Source of the DNA: a virus
Virus record (IMG/VR): IMGVR_UViG_3300030329_003572
Coordinates: 1-43,375 of that record
Direction: 5' to 3' (one strand)
DNA length: 43,375 nt
Below are positions 29,388-40,000 of the stretch, one piece after another. A program made the translations under genes and the position numbers. Below the pieces are notes generated by a model. It saw only the letters and a program-made list of their open reading frames with translations. It had not been told where the DNA came from and did no database searches. How positions within the stretch are numbered: the first letter of the stretch is position 1; the number at the start of each line of letters is the position of its first letter.

Positions 29388-30682
29388 TAGGCCAAGCCCT
29401 CAATGTCCACGGCAGTGTCACGGAGCAAGGCCCCTCCAGTTGCAGCACTGTTCAACTTGTAGTCGTGGGATCCGAGGCTGACGAATGGATCAGAAGCCAC
29501 GTTGATATCACTGGAATGAGCTAGGACGTTTGTTGTCGCCGCTGTCCCATTGTCTCCAAAAGCGTTTGGTCCGATCTGGACCTTGGCAAAATTCGCGTCT
29601 GACGCTTGGATACCGTAGGTCCCACAACTCCAGAATATATTGTTCTTGATCTTGTAGCCTGATCCAGCGAGCAGAGTCCCGTTCTGATAGATGCCCGCCG
29701 ACCCACAGTTGACGAAGGTGTTATTCACAATCGTCACCATCATCCCTGATACATCTGGCTCGAAGAAGACCCCGTGGGTTGCAATACCCCTAATCTCATT
29801 CTCATAGAGGGTCAGAGATGAAGCGTTCCCCGCGTTGAAATTGATCCCTGTATATCCAGACCCACTCCCTACGAATTTACAGTGGGTTGCCGAAATGTGA
29901 ACGTCAGCAGCACCACCCGAAGTGATACAGCGTCGTAAAACACTGGAGAACGTCGAATTGTTCAGGTCAAAACTAGACCCGTTCTTGGTAACGAATATGC
30001 AGTTGCCCTCGGTCTGAAATTCACAGTCAATAATTTGGGCGTGCATGTCGATTGCGTTGAGTTGGATCCCAACATCTCCAGATCCGCCGTTCGTCGCTGT
30101 ATCAAACTTCAAACCCTCGAAGACAAATGAACTCTCGGTGTCATTGAGGACCCACAGATCGTATCCAGAACCCTCGGTTCTGATCGTCGGCCTACCTGTC
30201 GCATCCGATGAAGCTCGGATCACGGTCGGACCAGTCGCTGCCGTCCCACCTAGACAGGCGATCTCGGCCTGGACATCGTAGGTGCCCGTGTCAAACTCAA
30301 TAGTCCAGCCCTCTTTCCAGTCAGCCGGATCTGTCCGAGACGTGTCTGCATCCAGGGTTTTCCTCTTACCACCAATTGCGAAATTGACAGCATCAGGGGC
30401 CGCGATGTTGAATGAGTCCTCGACCGTCACAGTTTTAGCAGTGTTGTCGGCACCCGTGATCTTCGACAGTCTTCGAGACCCAGATTTCGCTAACCAGATG
30501 ACGTGAGATCCATCAGTTGCGACAGCGGAGAGATCGGGGGATCCCGTGAGGGTGATCGTAGTTGTGCTAGATCCGCCAGTATGCGCTGCGGAAGACCCGG
30601 TGATCGCCGTGGCTGGACCGGCACCACTCGCTGCCGTATCACTCCCGCTTGATGCGTTGTAAGTAAGAGTCGGGAGAGCCAT
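29387..30682 (-). CDS. parallel beta-helix tail spike/fibre (431 aa)
   Basis: Central region (residues about 130-400) has the repeating short-strand pattern of right-handed beta-helices (VIRASSDATGRPTIRTEG, FEGLKFDTATNGG, IQLNAIDMHAQIIDCEF, NEIRGIATHGVFFE, VNNTFVNCGSAGIYQNG, KIKNNIFWSCGTYGI). Such proteins bind or cut host polysaccharide. No catalytic residues can be assigned. The N-terminus is Ser/Thr/Ala-rich, likely the attachment part. Confidence 0.8.
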   Translation of the reverse strand: MALPTLTYNASSGSDTAASGAGPATAITGSSAAHTGGSSTTTITLTGSPDLSAVATDGSHVIWLAKSGSRRLSKITGADNTAKTVTVEDSFNIAAPDAVNFAIGGKRKTLDADTSRTDPADWKEGWTIEFDTGTYDVQAEIACLGGTAATGPTVIRASSDATGRPTIRTEGSGYDLWVLNDTESSFVFEGLKFDTATNGGSGDVGIQLNAIDMHAQIIDCEFQTEGNCIFVTKNGSSFDLNNSTFSSVLRRCITSGGAADVHISATHCKFVGSGSGYTGINFNAGNASSLTLYENEIRGIATHGVFFEPDVSGMMVTIVNNTFVNCGSAGIYQNGTLLAGSGYKIKNNIFWSCGTYGIQASDANFAKVQIGPNAFGDNGTAATTNVLAHSSDINVASDPFVSLGSHDYKLNSAATGGALLRDTAVDIEGLA

Positions 30683-30686
30683 TCAC

Positions 30687-31139
30687 CTAGCTGTATCCGT
30701 TGTTGACGCCCAACCTCAACAGGCCATAGGTGGCATCTATGATGTATTTCCAACTCCCAGATACCGGCGACTGAGTGCCATCCAGATCGACATGCAAAAG
30801 CAAACGATCATTCACGTAGTCACGGATGATCATATATCTGGCGGTTGTCCAGGTCAGATCGGTTCCAAAATCAATATCTGGGGCATCCATCGACAGGATC
30901 CGGCTAACGGGATCAACCGACAAGGTAATCCCCTCGGTCGGATCTAAACTCAGATCCACAGGGAGATATTTCGACTCAGAAATCTCGTTCCCCGATACAT
31001 CTGACCATGTGTCGTGTGCTGCGCTGAAACTTCCCGAAGACGTATGCAGAGAACACCGAATTGTTCCCAGGGAAAAATCAGTCCCCCCTGTCAATAAGAA
31101 CCGCTGGGCCGAGTCGTAGATGTTGAGGGCGATAGCCAT
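30687..31139 (-). CDS. virion surface protein, paralog 2 (150 aa)
   Basis: Starts MAIALNIYDSAQRFLLTGGTDF; later SLHTSSGSFSAAHDTWSDVSGNEIS, ARYMIIRDYVNDRLLLHVDLDGTQSPVSGSW. It aligns along its length with the neighbouring 31139 gene (YDSAQ/YNSQL, SLHTSSGSF/TLHDSGGKF, WSDVSGNEIS/WEDVAGSEVS, MIIRDYVND/MIIRDQSND). Such small beta-rich proteins occur beside phage fibres. ATG overlaps the first paralog's stop (TAATG). Confidence 0.75.
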   Translation of the reverse strand: MAIALNIYDSAQRFLLTGGTDFSLGTIRCSLHTSSGSFSAAHDTWSDVSGNEISESKYLPVDLSLDPTEGITLSVDPVSRILSMDAPDIDFGTDLTWTTARYMIIRDYVNDRLLLHVDLDGTQSPVSGSWKYIIDATYGLLRLGVNNGYS

Positions 31140-31573
31140 TAGCTAAAGGTGTTCTTCCCGATTCGGAAGATTCCGTTCGTGTGGATCTGAAGTTGGAAAT
31201 TCCCGCTGGAGCTTGTCTGCGTTCCTCCAAAATCAACGTGGAACAAAAGGACATCATTGCTCTGATCTCGGATAATCATGTAATCAGCGGCGATAGTGAC
31301 GGATGTCCCGAAACTAATCGTCGCTGAATCAAACATGGTTACGTTTGAGGATGTTGTCACGGTCTTGCTCGACAAAGCCGTCTCACCTGGGTAGTCCGCG
31401 TATGTATCGGTTGAGACCTCTGAACCGGCCACGTCCTCCCATCGGCTATGCTCTGGATTGAACTTGCCTCCAGAATCATGGAGCGTGGCGACGATAGTAT
31501 CAGTGAGGTATGCCGTGGTCCCTCGGAAGAGATTACGCAACTGACTGTTATAGACGTTTGTCGTGACTGCCAT
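31139..31573 (-). CDS. virion surface protein, paralog 1 (144 aa)
   Basis: MAVTTNVYNSQLRNLFRGTTAYLTDTIVATLHDSGGKF with the same domain order as the 30687 gene; about a third of residues look identical by eye. It lies directly after SSB. Likely minor fibre, cap or decoration proteins in pair. Family not named. Confidence 0.75.
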   Translation of the reverse strand: MAVTTNVYNSQLRNLFRGTTAYLTDTIVATLHDSGGKFNPEHSRWEDVAGSEVSTDTYADYPGETALSSKTVTTSSNVTMFDSATISFGTSVTIAADYMIIRDQSNDVLLFHVDFGGTQTSSSGNFQLQIHTNGIFRIGKNTFS

Positions 31574-31575
31574 CG

Positions 31576-31962
31576 CTAGAAGGGAATGATCTCCATGTCA
31601 TCGTCGGAAGCCTTTGGCTTATCGCCCTTGTTCCCACTTCCAAGGAAACTGAATTGGTCTAGCACTATACCGTGCTTACTTCGTTTCGCACCAGTCTCCT
31701 TGTCATCCCACTGGTCTAGCTCCAGGACACCCTCCACAAGAATCGGATCTCCCTTCCCTAGATACTGGGAAATTGCCTGACCCTTTGCACCAAAAGCAGT
31801 TACGTCTATGAAGCAGGTTTTTTTCCTGTCTCCCCATCCAGTATTGGTGGCAATTCCGAACTTCGTGATTGCTAGATCTTGTCCGTCCTTCCCGTCCACA
31901 ATTCGGACCTCGGGATCTCTGGTCATGTGACCCGCCATGATCACCTTATTGTAATTAGGCAT
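31576..31962 (-). CDS. ssb: single-strand DNA-binding protein (128 aa)
   Basis: OB-fold SSB: MPNYNKVIMAGHMTRDPEVRIVDGKDG, FGIATNTGWGDRKKTCFIDVTAFGAKGQAISQYLGKGDPILVEGVLELDQW, GIVLDQFSFLG, and the acidic C-terminal tip DDDMEIIPF that recruits partner proteins. Start chosen at ATG 31962 because AGGAGGTG lies 7 nt upstream; the longer reading from 31992 lacks this. It overlaps the RecT gene by 8 nt. It protects unwound DNA and pairs with RecT. Confidence 0.93.
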   Translation of the reverse strand: MPNYNKVIMAGHMTRDPEVRIVDGKDGQDLAITKFGIATNTGWGDRKKTCFIDVTAFGAKGQAISQYLGKGDPILVEGVLELDQWDDKETGAKRSKHGIVLDQFSFLGSGNKGDKPKASDDDMEIIPF

Positions 31963-32791
31963 TTGAAGGCACCTCCTGCTCGGAAGATACATCCTCGACT
32001 TCTACGGTCCAGTATTCCACCTTTTCTGGTAGATCATCCTTGAAGGAGTCTCGGACGTTGCTCACGACCGGAGTCCGGTTTTCAGGCTCAACTGACAATA
32101 TCTCGTTCTGCTTCTCCGCCTCCAACTCCGCGTCAATAGCATCACGCAGTTGGGTGGACATCGGGATTTCCCCACCATTCAGGAGCGCCCTGATGACCGT
32201 TTTACGGGCCATAGCCCCAAAATGCCTTGTCCAGAAGTTGCCACCGGAAGCCTTGCTAAGTTTCCGATATCCGTCGATCTGGCTCCGGTTCAAAACCAAT
32301 GATGTCGGCTCAGGAAACCCTTTCAACCAAATCCGACAGTAAGCCCCAACAATCGCATCGTCCGACCGATCACCCTCCAGGCTCCGACTGTGCTCAATCC
32401 GCATATCCGCGATATCCTCGGAGAAGTGATCTCCCTTATAGATGATATCCGCCTTGATCCGAGTCACATCGGGGTGCCGCATCGCTAACTCAATCAGGCC
32501 CTTGTAACCGACCATGATCGTCACCTGTTTCTTGAAGGGGACGAGGTAGACATGACCAAAGTGACCCGGCTGGAGGTTCAGCAGAGCACACTGGTGTGCA
32601 GCCTTGTAAAACGAGGCGGGTGAACACTCTGACAGCCGTTCGATTTTGTTGATGGAGGACAGGACGTTATCCATGAACCTCTCGATCTCGTTTGGGGGAA
32701 TATGCTTAGACAGCATGTCTTGCCGTTCTCGCACCAACTCGGCCATTGCAACTGAGTTGGGGATCTTTCTCTCTTGCTTCTTTGTAGCCAT
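31955..32791 (-). CDS. recT: RecT-family single-strand annealing protein (278 aa)
   Basis: RecT hallmarks: SFYKAAHQCALLNLQPGHFGHVYLVPFKKQVTIMVGYKGLIELAMRHPDVTRIKADIIYKGDHF (split here from about residue 64 to 127) and the later GAMARKTVIRALL near 190. It anneals ssDNA in phage recombination. TAATG overlap with the exonuclease gene and shared operon with SSB. A paired 5'-3' exonuclease is not seen; the DnaQ-like neighbour may serve a different end-processing role. Confidence 0.92.
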   Translation of the reverse strand: MATKKQERKIPNSVAMAELVRERQDMLSKHIPPNEIERFMDNVLSSINKIERLSECSPASFYKAAHQCALLNLQPGHFGHVYLVPFKKQVTIMVGYKGLIELAMRHPDVTRIKADIIYKGDHFSEDIADMRIEHSRSLEGDRSDDAIVGAYCRIWLKGFPEPTSLVLNRSQIDGYRKLSKASGGNFWTRHFGAMARKTVIRALLNGGEIPMSTQLRDAIDAELEAEKQNEILSVEPENRTPVVSNVRDSFKDDLPEKVEYWTVEVEDVSSEQEVPSNA

Positions 32792-33591
32792 TACAAAAGT
32801 CCTTGGAGCTTACTGTGATTTGGTAGGACAAGGCCGCAGAGTAGACGCTCCAATTCCACGTCATTAGCCACATAATCCCGGCGTTCCTGCGGAGTCATCG
32901 ACTCCACAGCGGCCCCGGATGCACTCTTCAAAGGGAGGCCAGCCGCAGCCAGCCAATGATCACAATTCCCTTCACTAAACACGTCACACAGATCAAAGAG
33001 AGATGTGTGGAATCGGTCCTCGCGGAGAGTCTGAGGAAGCCATCTGGGCCACCTAATTCCCAGCATTGTGCAGCGAGTTCTCAAGACAGGGATATCAAAG
33101 CCCTTGCGCCAACCTCCCTGACCCCGGATGTTGAATCCCATCAGAACAACCTTCTCTCCAAAGGATTCCAAATAGCTTAGAAAGGCAAGGATGACATTCC
33201 TCTCTGTCTGTGGGTCAGTAGCCCAGACCATGCCATCCCAAACAGGCCTTTCCTCTCCATCGAGCAAAGTCCGCACATCCTCGTCAGCACCCTCTACGGG
33301 TCTCGCCGCTATGGCACAGATCTGATTGCCGTAAGGCTTCAATGCCGCCTTATCGCGGGCACTCATCAGAGCATCCTCAACCCGCTTCAAGATCTTCACT
33401 GGGTCCTTGATGTTGCTTGGGACAGAAATGTCCCTCATCTCGGCCCAATCCCTAACCCCGTCAGGAGGAAGGGATCTCACCTCCATCAATTTCGATTCTG
33501 TCCGAAGGCGTAGATCCAGATCGGGGTGACCAATCGTCTCTAAATCCCAGACAATCCCAACACTTCCATCAGGTAAAGATGTCTGGATCAC
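32791..33591 (-). CDS. DnaQ-like 3'-5' exonuclease (266 aa)
   Basis: RNase H-like exonuclease signature: motif I IVWDLETIG (residues 13-21; D16, E18), motif II VVLMGFNIRGQGGWRKGFDIPVL near 148-170 (N, D), and motif III DYVANDVELERLL near 240-252 (Y and D). A family of predicted 3'-5' exonucleases related to PolB proofreading domains. GTG start with GTGA overlap of the preceding stop. Next to RecT/SSB, so end trimming in recombination or replication is likely. Confidence 0.85.
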   Translation of the reverse strand: MIQTSLPDGSVGIVWDLETIGHPDLDLRLRTESKLMEVRSLPPDGVRDWAEMRDISVPSNIKDPVKILKRVEDALMSARDKAALKPYGNQICAIAARPVEGADEDVRTLLDGEERPVWDGMVWATDPQTERNVILAFLSYLESFGEKVVLMGFNIRGQGGWRKGFDIPVLRTRCTMLGIRWPRWLPQTLREDRFHTSLFDLCDVFSEGNCDHWLAAAGLPLKSASGAAVESMTPQERRDYVANDVELERLLCGLVLPNHSKLQGLL

Positions 33592-33986
33592 TTGATCAAC
33601 TCCTGCAACTCACGCGCTAGGCTGCGCCACTCCATCCCACCAACCTGTGATCCAATAAGCCCTTGAATCGACCCTGTAAGCGTCTTGGTCTTTGACCCAT
33701 CCAGACCCATCGTCATCGTCAGGGTGGTCGCCAGATCCCAGCAGATTTGCTCCTGAGCGCCAGATTTGAGATCGTAGATCCTACGTGAAAAAGGCCAGTT
33801 GGTGCGGTTCATAGCACGCATCAGGACCGCCTGGGGCGCTCTCCCATGGATCAGGAGAATCCACGCAATAAAATGCTCTAGTTGACCACGACCCTTGAGT
33901 CGCGGAAACCAGTCTGGAATGTCCATTTTGAGCAAGTTGGCATTCAACTGTAACTCCCTGAACCCAATGTCTTCGTCTTTGGTCAT
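33588..33986 (-). CDS. helical protein upstream of exonuclease (132 aa, start uncertain)
   Basis: ATG 33986 (MTKDEDIGFRELQLNANLLKMDIPDWFPRL) preferred; a TTG at 34013 adds nine residues and has no clear ribosome site. TTGAAA (34015-34020) and TATGCT (33993-33998) with a 16-nt gap lie just upstream and predict a start at the ATG itself. Helical, with basic LMRAMNRTNWPFSRRIYDLK. No family recognised; likely in the DNA-metabolism group. Confidence 0.65.
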   Translation of the reverse strand: MTKDEDIGFRELQLNANLLKMDIPDWFPRLKGRGQLEHFIAWILLIHGRAPQAVLMRAMNRTNWPFSRRIYDLKSGAQEQICWDLATTLTMTMGLDGSKTKTLTGSIQGLIGSQVGGMEWRSLARELQELIK

Positions 33987-33992
33987 AATCGC

Positions 33993-34020
33993 AGCATACG
34001 CTGGATTACCCAACTTTCAA
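33993..34020 (-). promoter_or_regulatory. candidate internal promoter before the DNA-metabolism genes
   Basis: TTGAAA (34020-34015), 16-nt spacer, TATGCT (33998-33993) on the minus strand. The start would fall at 33986, the ATG, predicting a leaderless mRNA. Provides separate control of exonuclease-RecT-SSB. Confidence 0.35.
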
Positions 34021-34034
34021 GTGATTTAGGTCTT

Positions 34035-37000
34035 CTACTTTTTTTCCGGTAACTGTCCGGTGCTCCGCAACCTGAAGTTGTTCGACCACAACTTGATGCG
34101 ATCACTAAACAGATTCAGCGCCTGACCCGACCGATAATTCTCTCGGTGATCCTCTATCTCCTCCTCCGTCATTGTCTCGGCAACCGTGCCAAACGGCCTC
34201 GGACCAAAAGCCTGGACGGTCCATCGCCCAACGTGATCTTCAAACCTGATCTTGTTGGCGGCATTCCAGTCAATTACCCGCTGGCGGTTCTCACTGACGA
34301 CACGTTGGAGCCTGCCCGTCCTCTCCAGTCCAAACCCAAGCCCCCCACCTGAAACCCCAATAGCGTTACGGACATCTTTTGCAGTGGCTCCAAGGCGAAC
34401 GAGTTGCCTCACAGAGTCTTTTGTATCCTCGCCGTCTAGCAACTGATCCATCAAGGTCTCATATAATCCAGATCTGGTACTCGACTTTGCCGCCTGGAAT
34501 TGGGTATGCGAGTTTATGCCATTGCTCTCCGAAAGCATCATCATATTGATGAGTACCTGTGGCTCTAATGCCCCCGTACGAGCGTACTCATACAGCACCG
34601 TCTCAAAATACTCCCTTGTCCAATAAGGACTCATTTCTTTGAGGGGCAAGGTCATTAGCGTATTGGTTGAGCTTTGCCCGAAGATGGGGAGAAAGGTTTC
34701 TGCATAGACCTTCGCCCATGCCGCTGTTTTCTCCCACAGATCCATTTTCTCGGCGTCAGGCACAAGCGGGCGTCCGATCCCATCTCTGCCGGTGTAGGCC
34801 ATCGCAACCCACCTGGGGGATGGCCCAGCCTTTCTCAATACTTGTTCCATCGGGTCAGTCAGTAAGTGCTGAAACTCCGCGAACTGCTTTCCAAAAGACA
34901 GCCATTGCTGTTTCCCCGTCGCTGGATCTCTACCTACGGGCAGATTCGTCATATCCTGCATTCTCTCCGGGTAATTCCAAAAGGCCCAATTACCTGATTC
35001 GATGGCTTCATTCTTCAACTCTTGCCGCGTCGGAACCGACTCCTGTTCATTGTTAGCTAAACTCTTTGCAAATTTCTCGGTAATGAAGGCCAGTTGATCC
35101 GCCCTCATCTCTTTACCCCCTACACCCCACCACTCTTCACTTTCCTCATCATCATCCAAAGCGTATTGAGCAATGATATAGGCCATCGCCATAGCGATGG
35201 GACCTCTCAGCATCCACGACCTCCAGAAATATGCCGTAGCGAAATCACTGGTAGTGACATAGTAAGATTCAGATCCTCCCTCCGAATCAAGACGTCCAGA
35301 CTTCAGGTGCTTATACGGATTCCAATTCCGAGCATCCTTCCAAGCCGCTTTGTCTTTGACCCCCTGCGGAGTCATACTGGATACAGCACTGGTAACGGCT
35401 CCAAACGAACCTTCCATCGCTCCCGCAAGACCTCTAAAACCAACCTTAGCTTGCGTCGTTGTCCAGTCAGCAGCAAGCCATCCCTTTCGAGCTAGATCGA
35501 GAAGAGTGACATTTCCAAGACCTGGGATCTTGGTGTGATACCTTAGAGCATAATTCCAGTTCTGACCTCCAAGCATGGATTGGGCGCTCTCCATGGCTCG
35601 GCGGCTTATCTCATCTCTCCTCATCGGGTATGGAACAAGATTGGGATCTTCCCCCTTTGCTTCAGCTTCATCCCGACGCTTCTTCCATTCCTTATCTACC
35701 TTCGCGGTGATCTCTTGCCTCTGGTAGTGCCAGAAGGCCAAGATCATCCGGTCATGGGTTACATCCCACAAAAGGTGATCCAACCCTGCCTTTGTTATCT
35801 CAAACGGGGCTAGGAGGTTGATCCCTATCTCAGAACCCAGAAGGTATTTATTGAGTTTCTTCGTCGCATGAACAGATCCTTTCCCCATCCAACGTAGAAG
35901 GCGCTGCACCGGATCAGCCTCCCAATCCCTTGACCCTGCTCGGGGTGCCCACCCGGCTGCCATAGCCTCCTCTATAAGGGCCGGATTCATCTGGATCAGC
36001 TTTCCAGGAGCGTTCTTTCCTAGAACCATACGGGTTCCCAGAAGCAGATCAAATCCACTCAGCCCAGCCAACCGGCCAAAAGCCTTGCTTCCGAAGGGGC
36101 GACGGGGTTCCCACTCCATAGTTTTAGGGTTCAAGGATTTCCCACTTGTTCCCATGGCATACCCCGACTCAAACAAGAGGACAGGGAAGTGGAACAGGCC
36201 CATCAGGTTCGATGCCACCGCAAAGCCACGAACTGACCTTACTACATCCAAAATACCCCCGAGAGATTCCGGCTTTTGAAGATGGGCATCCAAGAACTGG
36301 GCGACCTTTGGATGAGCGACGTAAAAATTCCTACCAGCCTTCTTCAAATGCCCCGGCAACTCATACACCCAATGATTGATCTCAACCCATCCCTCGTCGA
36401 TCAACTTCTGACTTGGCGGCATCACAAACTTAGTCGGCTTGGAAGGCTTTGCCTTTCGAGTCCCTTCCTTTGAAGGGGCCAAACCCTCTTCAAATTCAAT
36501 CATCTCCTTATCGCCTTTAGTGATATGAAGACTTTCTTGCGCCTCTTCCGCCGCTTTATCTCCAAACAGAAGCCTAATAGCCTCGATATCTGATGGTATC
36601 TCCTGGGTTGTTAGAGCCTTGAATGTGAGTCCAAATGCTCTCGCTCGATGGTGCCCTTCGGTATAGACCTGAAGGACGTCGGCAATGTTGGCCTGCCTAT
36701 CATGCGCACCAGACAATTTACCTGGGAGGTCTGTGAACGGAGTTTCAGACACAGTGATCGGAGTAAGACCCCTCTGCACTGCTTCCCTAACTGAAGATAG
36801 CGTCCGTCGAAGCTCGGACTTGTGCTTGCCAGCACCTCCAACCATGCTTTCAAACGACTGTCTCAGAGATCTCCTGACACGGCGACCAGTTCTTGGGTCA
36901 ATCTTTACCGCTGGCTTATACATCCTCGGAGCGTAATCCTCGATATAAGCATCCAGCGTGAGTGACCCGTCTTCAATTTTCTTATTGAAGATCCCATCAA

Positions 37001-40000
37001 GGATGGTCCTGATCTCATTGGCGCTGGATTCTAAACGAGAATTTACCTCTAGGTCGTGTTCCTCTGGCTGGACCGACTTGTAGGTTCCTTCCTGGTTCAC
37101 CTGCCAACTAAAGTATGCCCGGAGACGGGACTCAACATCGTCGATAAGATCTTCGCCCCTTGCTAGAGCTTCCTTTCGCTTCGGATCCATGGGAAGAATG
37201 GATGGCAATTCTCTCCCCTTCTTGTGCCTATACTTATCTGCTGAACTGATCAGGCTTTTGTATTCCTTAGAGAATCCAGATTGATCAGCGTCGTATTTCG
37301 GGTTTCCTTCCCCTGCCACGTAGAAGTAGAGATCCTCCAATGCTTCCATGCCCTGAATACCTGGGAACTTTTTGTAGAGCATCAGCTTGGTTGCCTTACC
37401 TCGCTGTTTCCCCAGGTTGATTTCCGATCCAATCCAATGACTGATCATCCTCGCGGCTTGAACCATTGGATCGTGGGTCTTGAGAGCATAGACTCTTTCA
37501 AAGTCTCCCAAGATCTTCGTGAGAAAACCTCCAATCCCCTTATCAGACTTGGGTCTCCTGTCCCAAATGTCTCCCAAGAGATGTCCCGTATCCTTACCTC
37601 TGACCAAAGAAGCAACGGCACTCCTCCAGTTCTTACCGTGTAAACCAGTCTGAGATGTTCCTGGAATGGCACTCATCCACAGACTCAACAGATTCGTTTC
37701 CCCAGGTTCTATGAGGAAAGGGGAACCCTCTGGGGGTTTATCACCTGGAGGAGCCTTTGGGGGTGGTGGTGTTGTTGGTGTTTCAGGCCATGATGATTCG
37801 ATCACATCCTGAAGCTCTTGGAAGAGGTTCGGATCAGGAGGTCCAAACGCCGTTGTTGGAGGCTCTGACGATGATGGTTTCGCAGTTGGCGGCTCCGGCA
37901 GAGCAACCGTTTGCTCTGGGATAAGACCTTCCGGCGCAGCCTCCTTGGGCATCGCTTCCTTGATTGCCTCGACAATACTCTCAGTTGATCCCTTGCGTTT
38001 ACCTCGCGTAGCGTCGTATTCCCGTGCGATAGCCAGTATGCGAGTGCGGTAGTCACGTTTTGACTCGCCCTCTTCTCGCTCAAGATTCTTTGGAGGTTCA
38101 GCAGGAGGTTCCCCCATTCCACCAAAAGGCCCAGCCTCTCTGAACTCACCAGAGATTCGGACACTGGCTAGATGCGCTTGTTCGGTTTGGGCTTCTTCCG
38201 CCCATCCCTTCATTACCTCGGGAGTAACCTGCGACTCTTTGGGCATCGCCTCGTTCCAGGTCTGAACTGCCTCCTCCTGGATCGCAGCCTCCTTCTGAAG
38301 ATCAGGGTAGTCGGCTAGGACTTCGGGGGGGACTGGCTTGCCTTCGGAGATGGCTTGCGCGACAAGGACTTCATGCCCTCCCTTAGCTAAAGGCATCCGG
38401 GCGGAAGCAGGGGCATAGAAATACTCATCTGCGGACGTACCTGCCCAAGCGATATCCTTAGCCTTGACCTTTATAGATAGGATCTTGGACCCAACATCCC
38501 CGTAACCGGAAGAACCATGAAGTTCGGCATACGCTCGTTCTAGGGCGACCCAATCACCGGAGCTTATTGGAGTAGGATCATCTGCGCTAACAGCGCGATA
38601 TACAGTGACCTCATCCTCGGGACCGATGTCCTTGAATTTCTCTACCAGTTCAGGATTGGTGTATTTGAAATCCTCTGCATAGGCCCGAATAGCTTCAGGT
38701 AATGTGTTCGGTCCTTCGATATCTGAAACTATCGCCCCCCGATAAGCCCGTTCCGAAAGTCGCGAAAGTCCATAGTCTTGGTCCTTCGCAACCTGAAACT
38801 CCTCCTTAGTCATCTCCCAAGGCTCTTTCGCCTCGGCGGGAGCGGCCCCGGCGGGAGGTTTGGAGATCTCAATGTCCGCGTGGACGAAAGTCTCTTCATT
38901 AGGCTTTAGTTCCCGAATCAAAGCCCCTTCAGGTATTCCAGCCGGATCAACCTCGACAATCTGAATATTTTCCGGCCTAACCTGCGACCACTTTTCTGCT
39001 CCCCCAAAGACAACAGGATCCTCGATGCCGGAATCTGTTGCCCTAGAAACCCTATAGAGGCGTAGAGCTTCCACTATCTCAGTAGGGAATGTCTCTGTTC
39101 TATCCAACGCTTTCTGGACAGGTCTGTCTAATGATTCTCTCGGAACACCATGTCTCTTGGAGTCCTCGTCCGCATACCTGGAAAATAAAGCCTTGATAGA
39201 CTCATCCTTCTTGGCACTTGGGTCGGCTTTGACTGATTTCTCAAGTTGAGCAACCTCCGACTGGCGTAGCAACTCGGACTGGAGTTCCTCGGCTTTTTCC
39301 TTCGACCTAGTAAGGCTCACCCCCTTATGAATCAAAGCACCACCTTTCCCAAGACCCGCTGGATCTTCGCCGGGTTCAATGTGCTTCAAAAGTCCAGATG
39401 ACTCAACATCCTTGATAGCGGTAGTCACATGCCACAAAGGTCCGGTTACCTGTTCCTTTGTGATTGTCTGACCTTTTACTGGACCGACTTTCTCAATGTC
39501 TTCCGTCGAAACATATGTTTTAGGTTTCTCGGCGGGAGGTTCCTTCGGAGCATACTCCTCGACTTCTTCGGTAAGAGCCTTCATCTCCGACTCCAAAGCC
39601 ATCTTCTCTATCTCTGGATCCATCAACTCTTGCACGCCGCGCTGAAGAGATTTGGAACCAGTAACAATATCGGCCAAAGTTGAGATCACTGCTGACCTGA
39701 ATTCGGGACTATCCCGACCAACAAGCATTTGAGCAGTCTCTGGGTTAGCCAGAAATCGAATCAAGTCGATGCCTATAGGATGTTCCGCTGGTTCAACCCT
39801 CGCAAGCGCATCCAAAATCTTCGCAAGTTTGACCTGTTCAAGAGACTCTTTCTCCAGAGCGATGTTTTCAATGCTCCACTTCATCAACACGTCAAGACCA
39901 CCCCCGCCCCCGCTCTCCAATATCTCACCAATAAAGGTAGAACCAGGGATCTTCTCACCACTCACGATAGGTAAGAGATCGGGAGTTTCCTTTGTCACTT

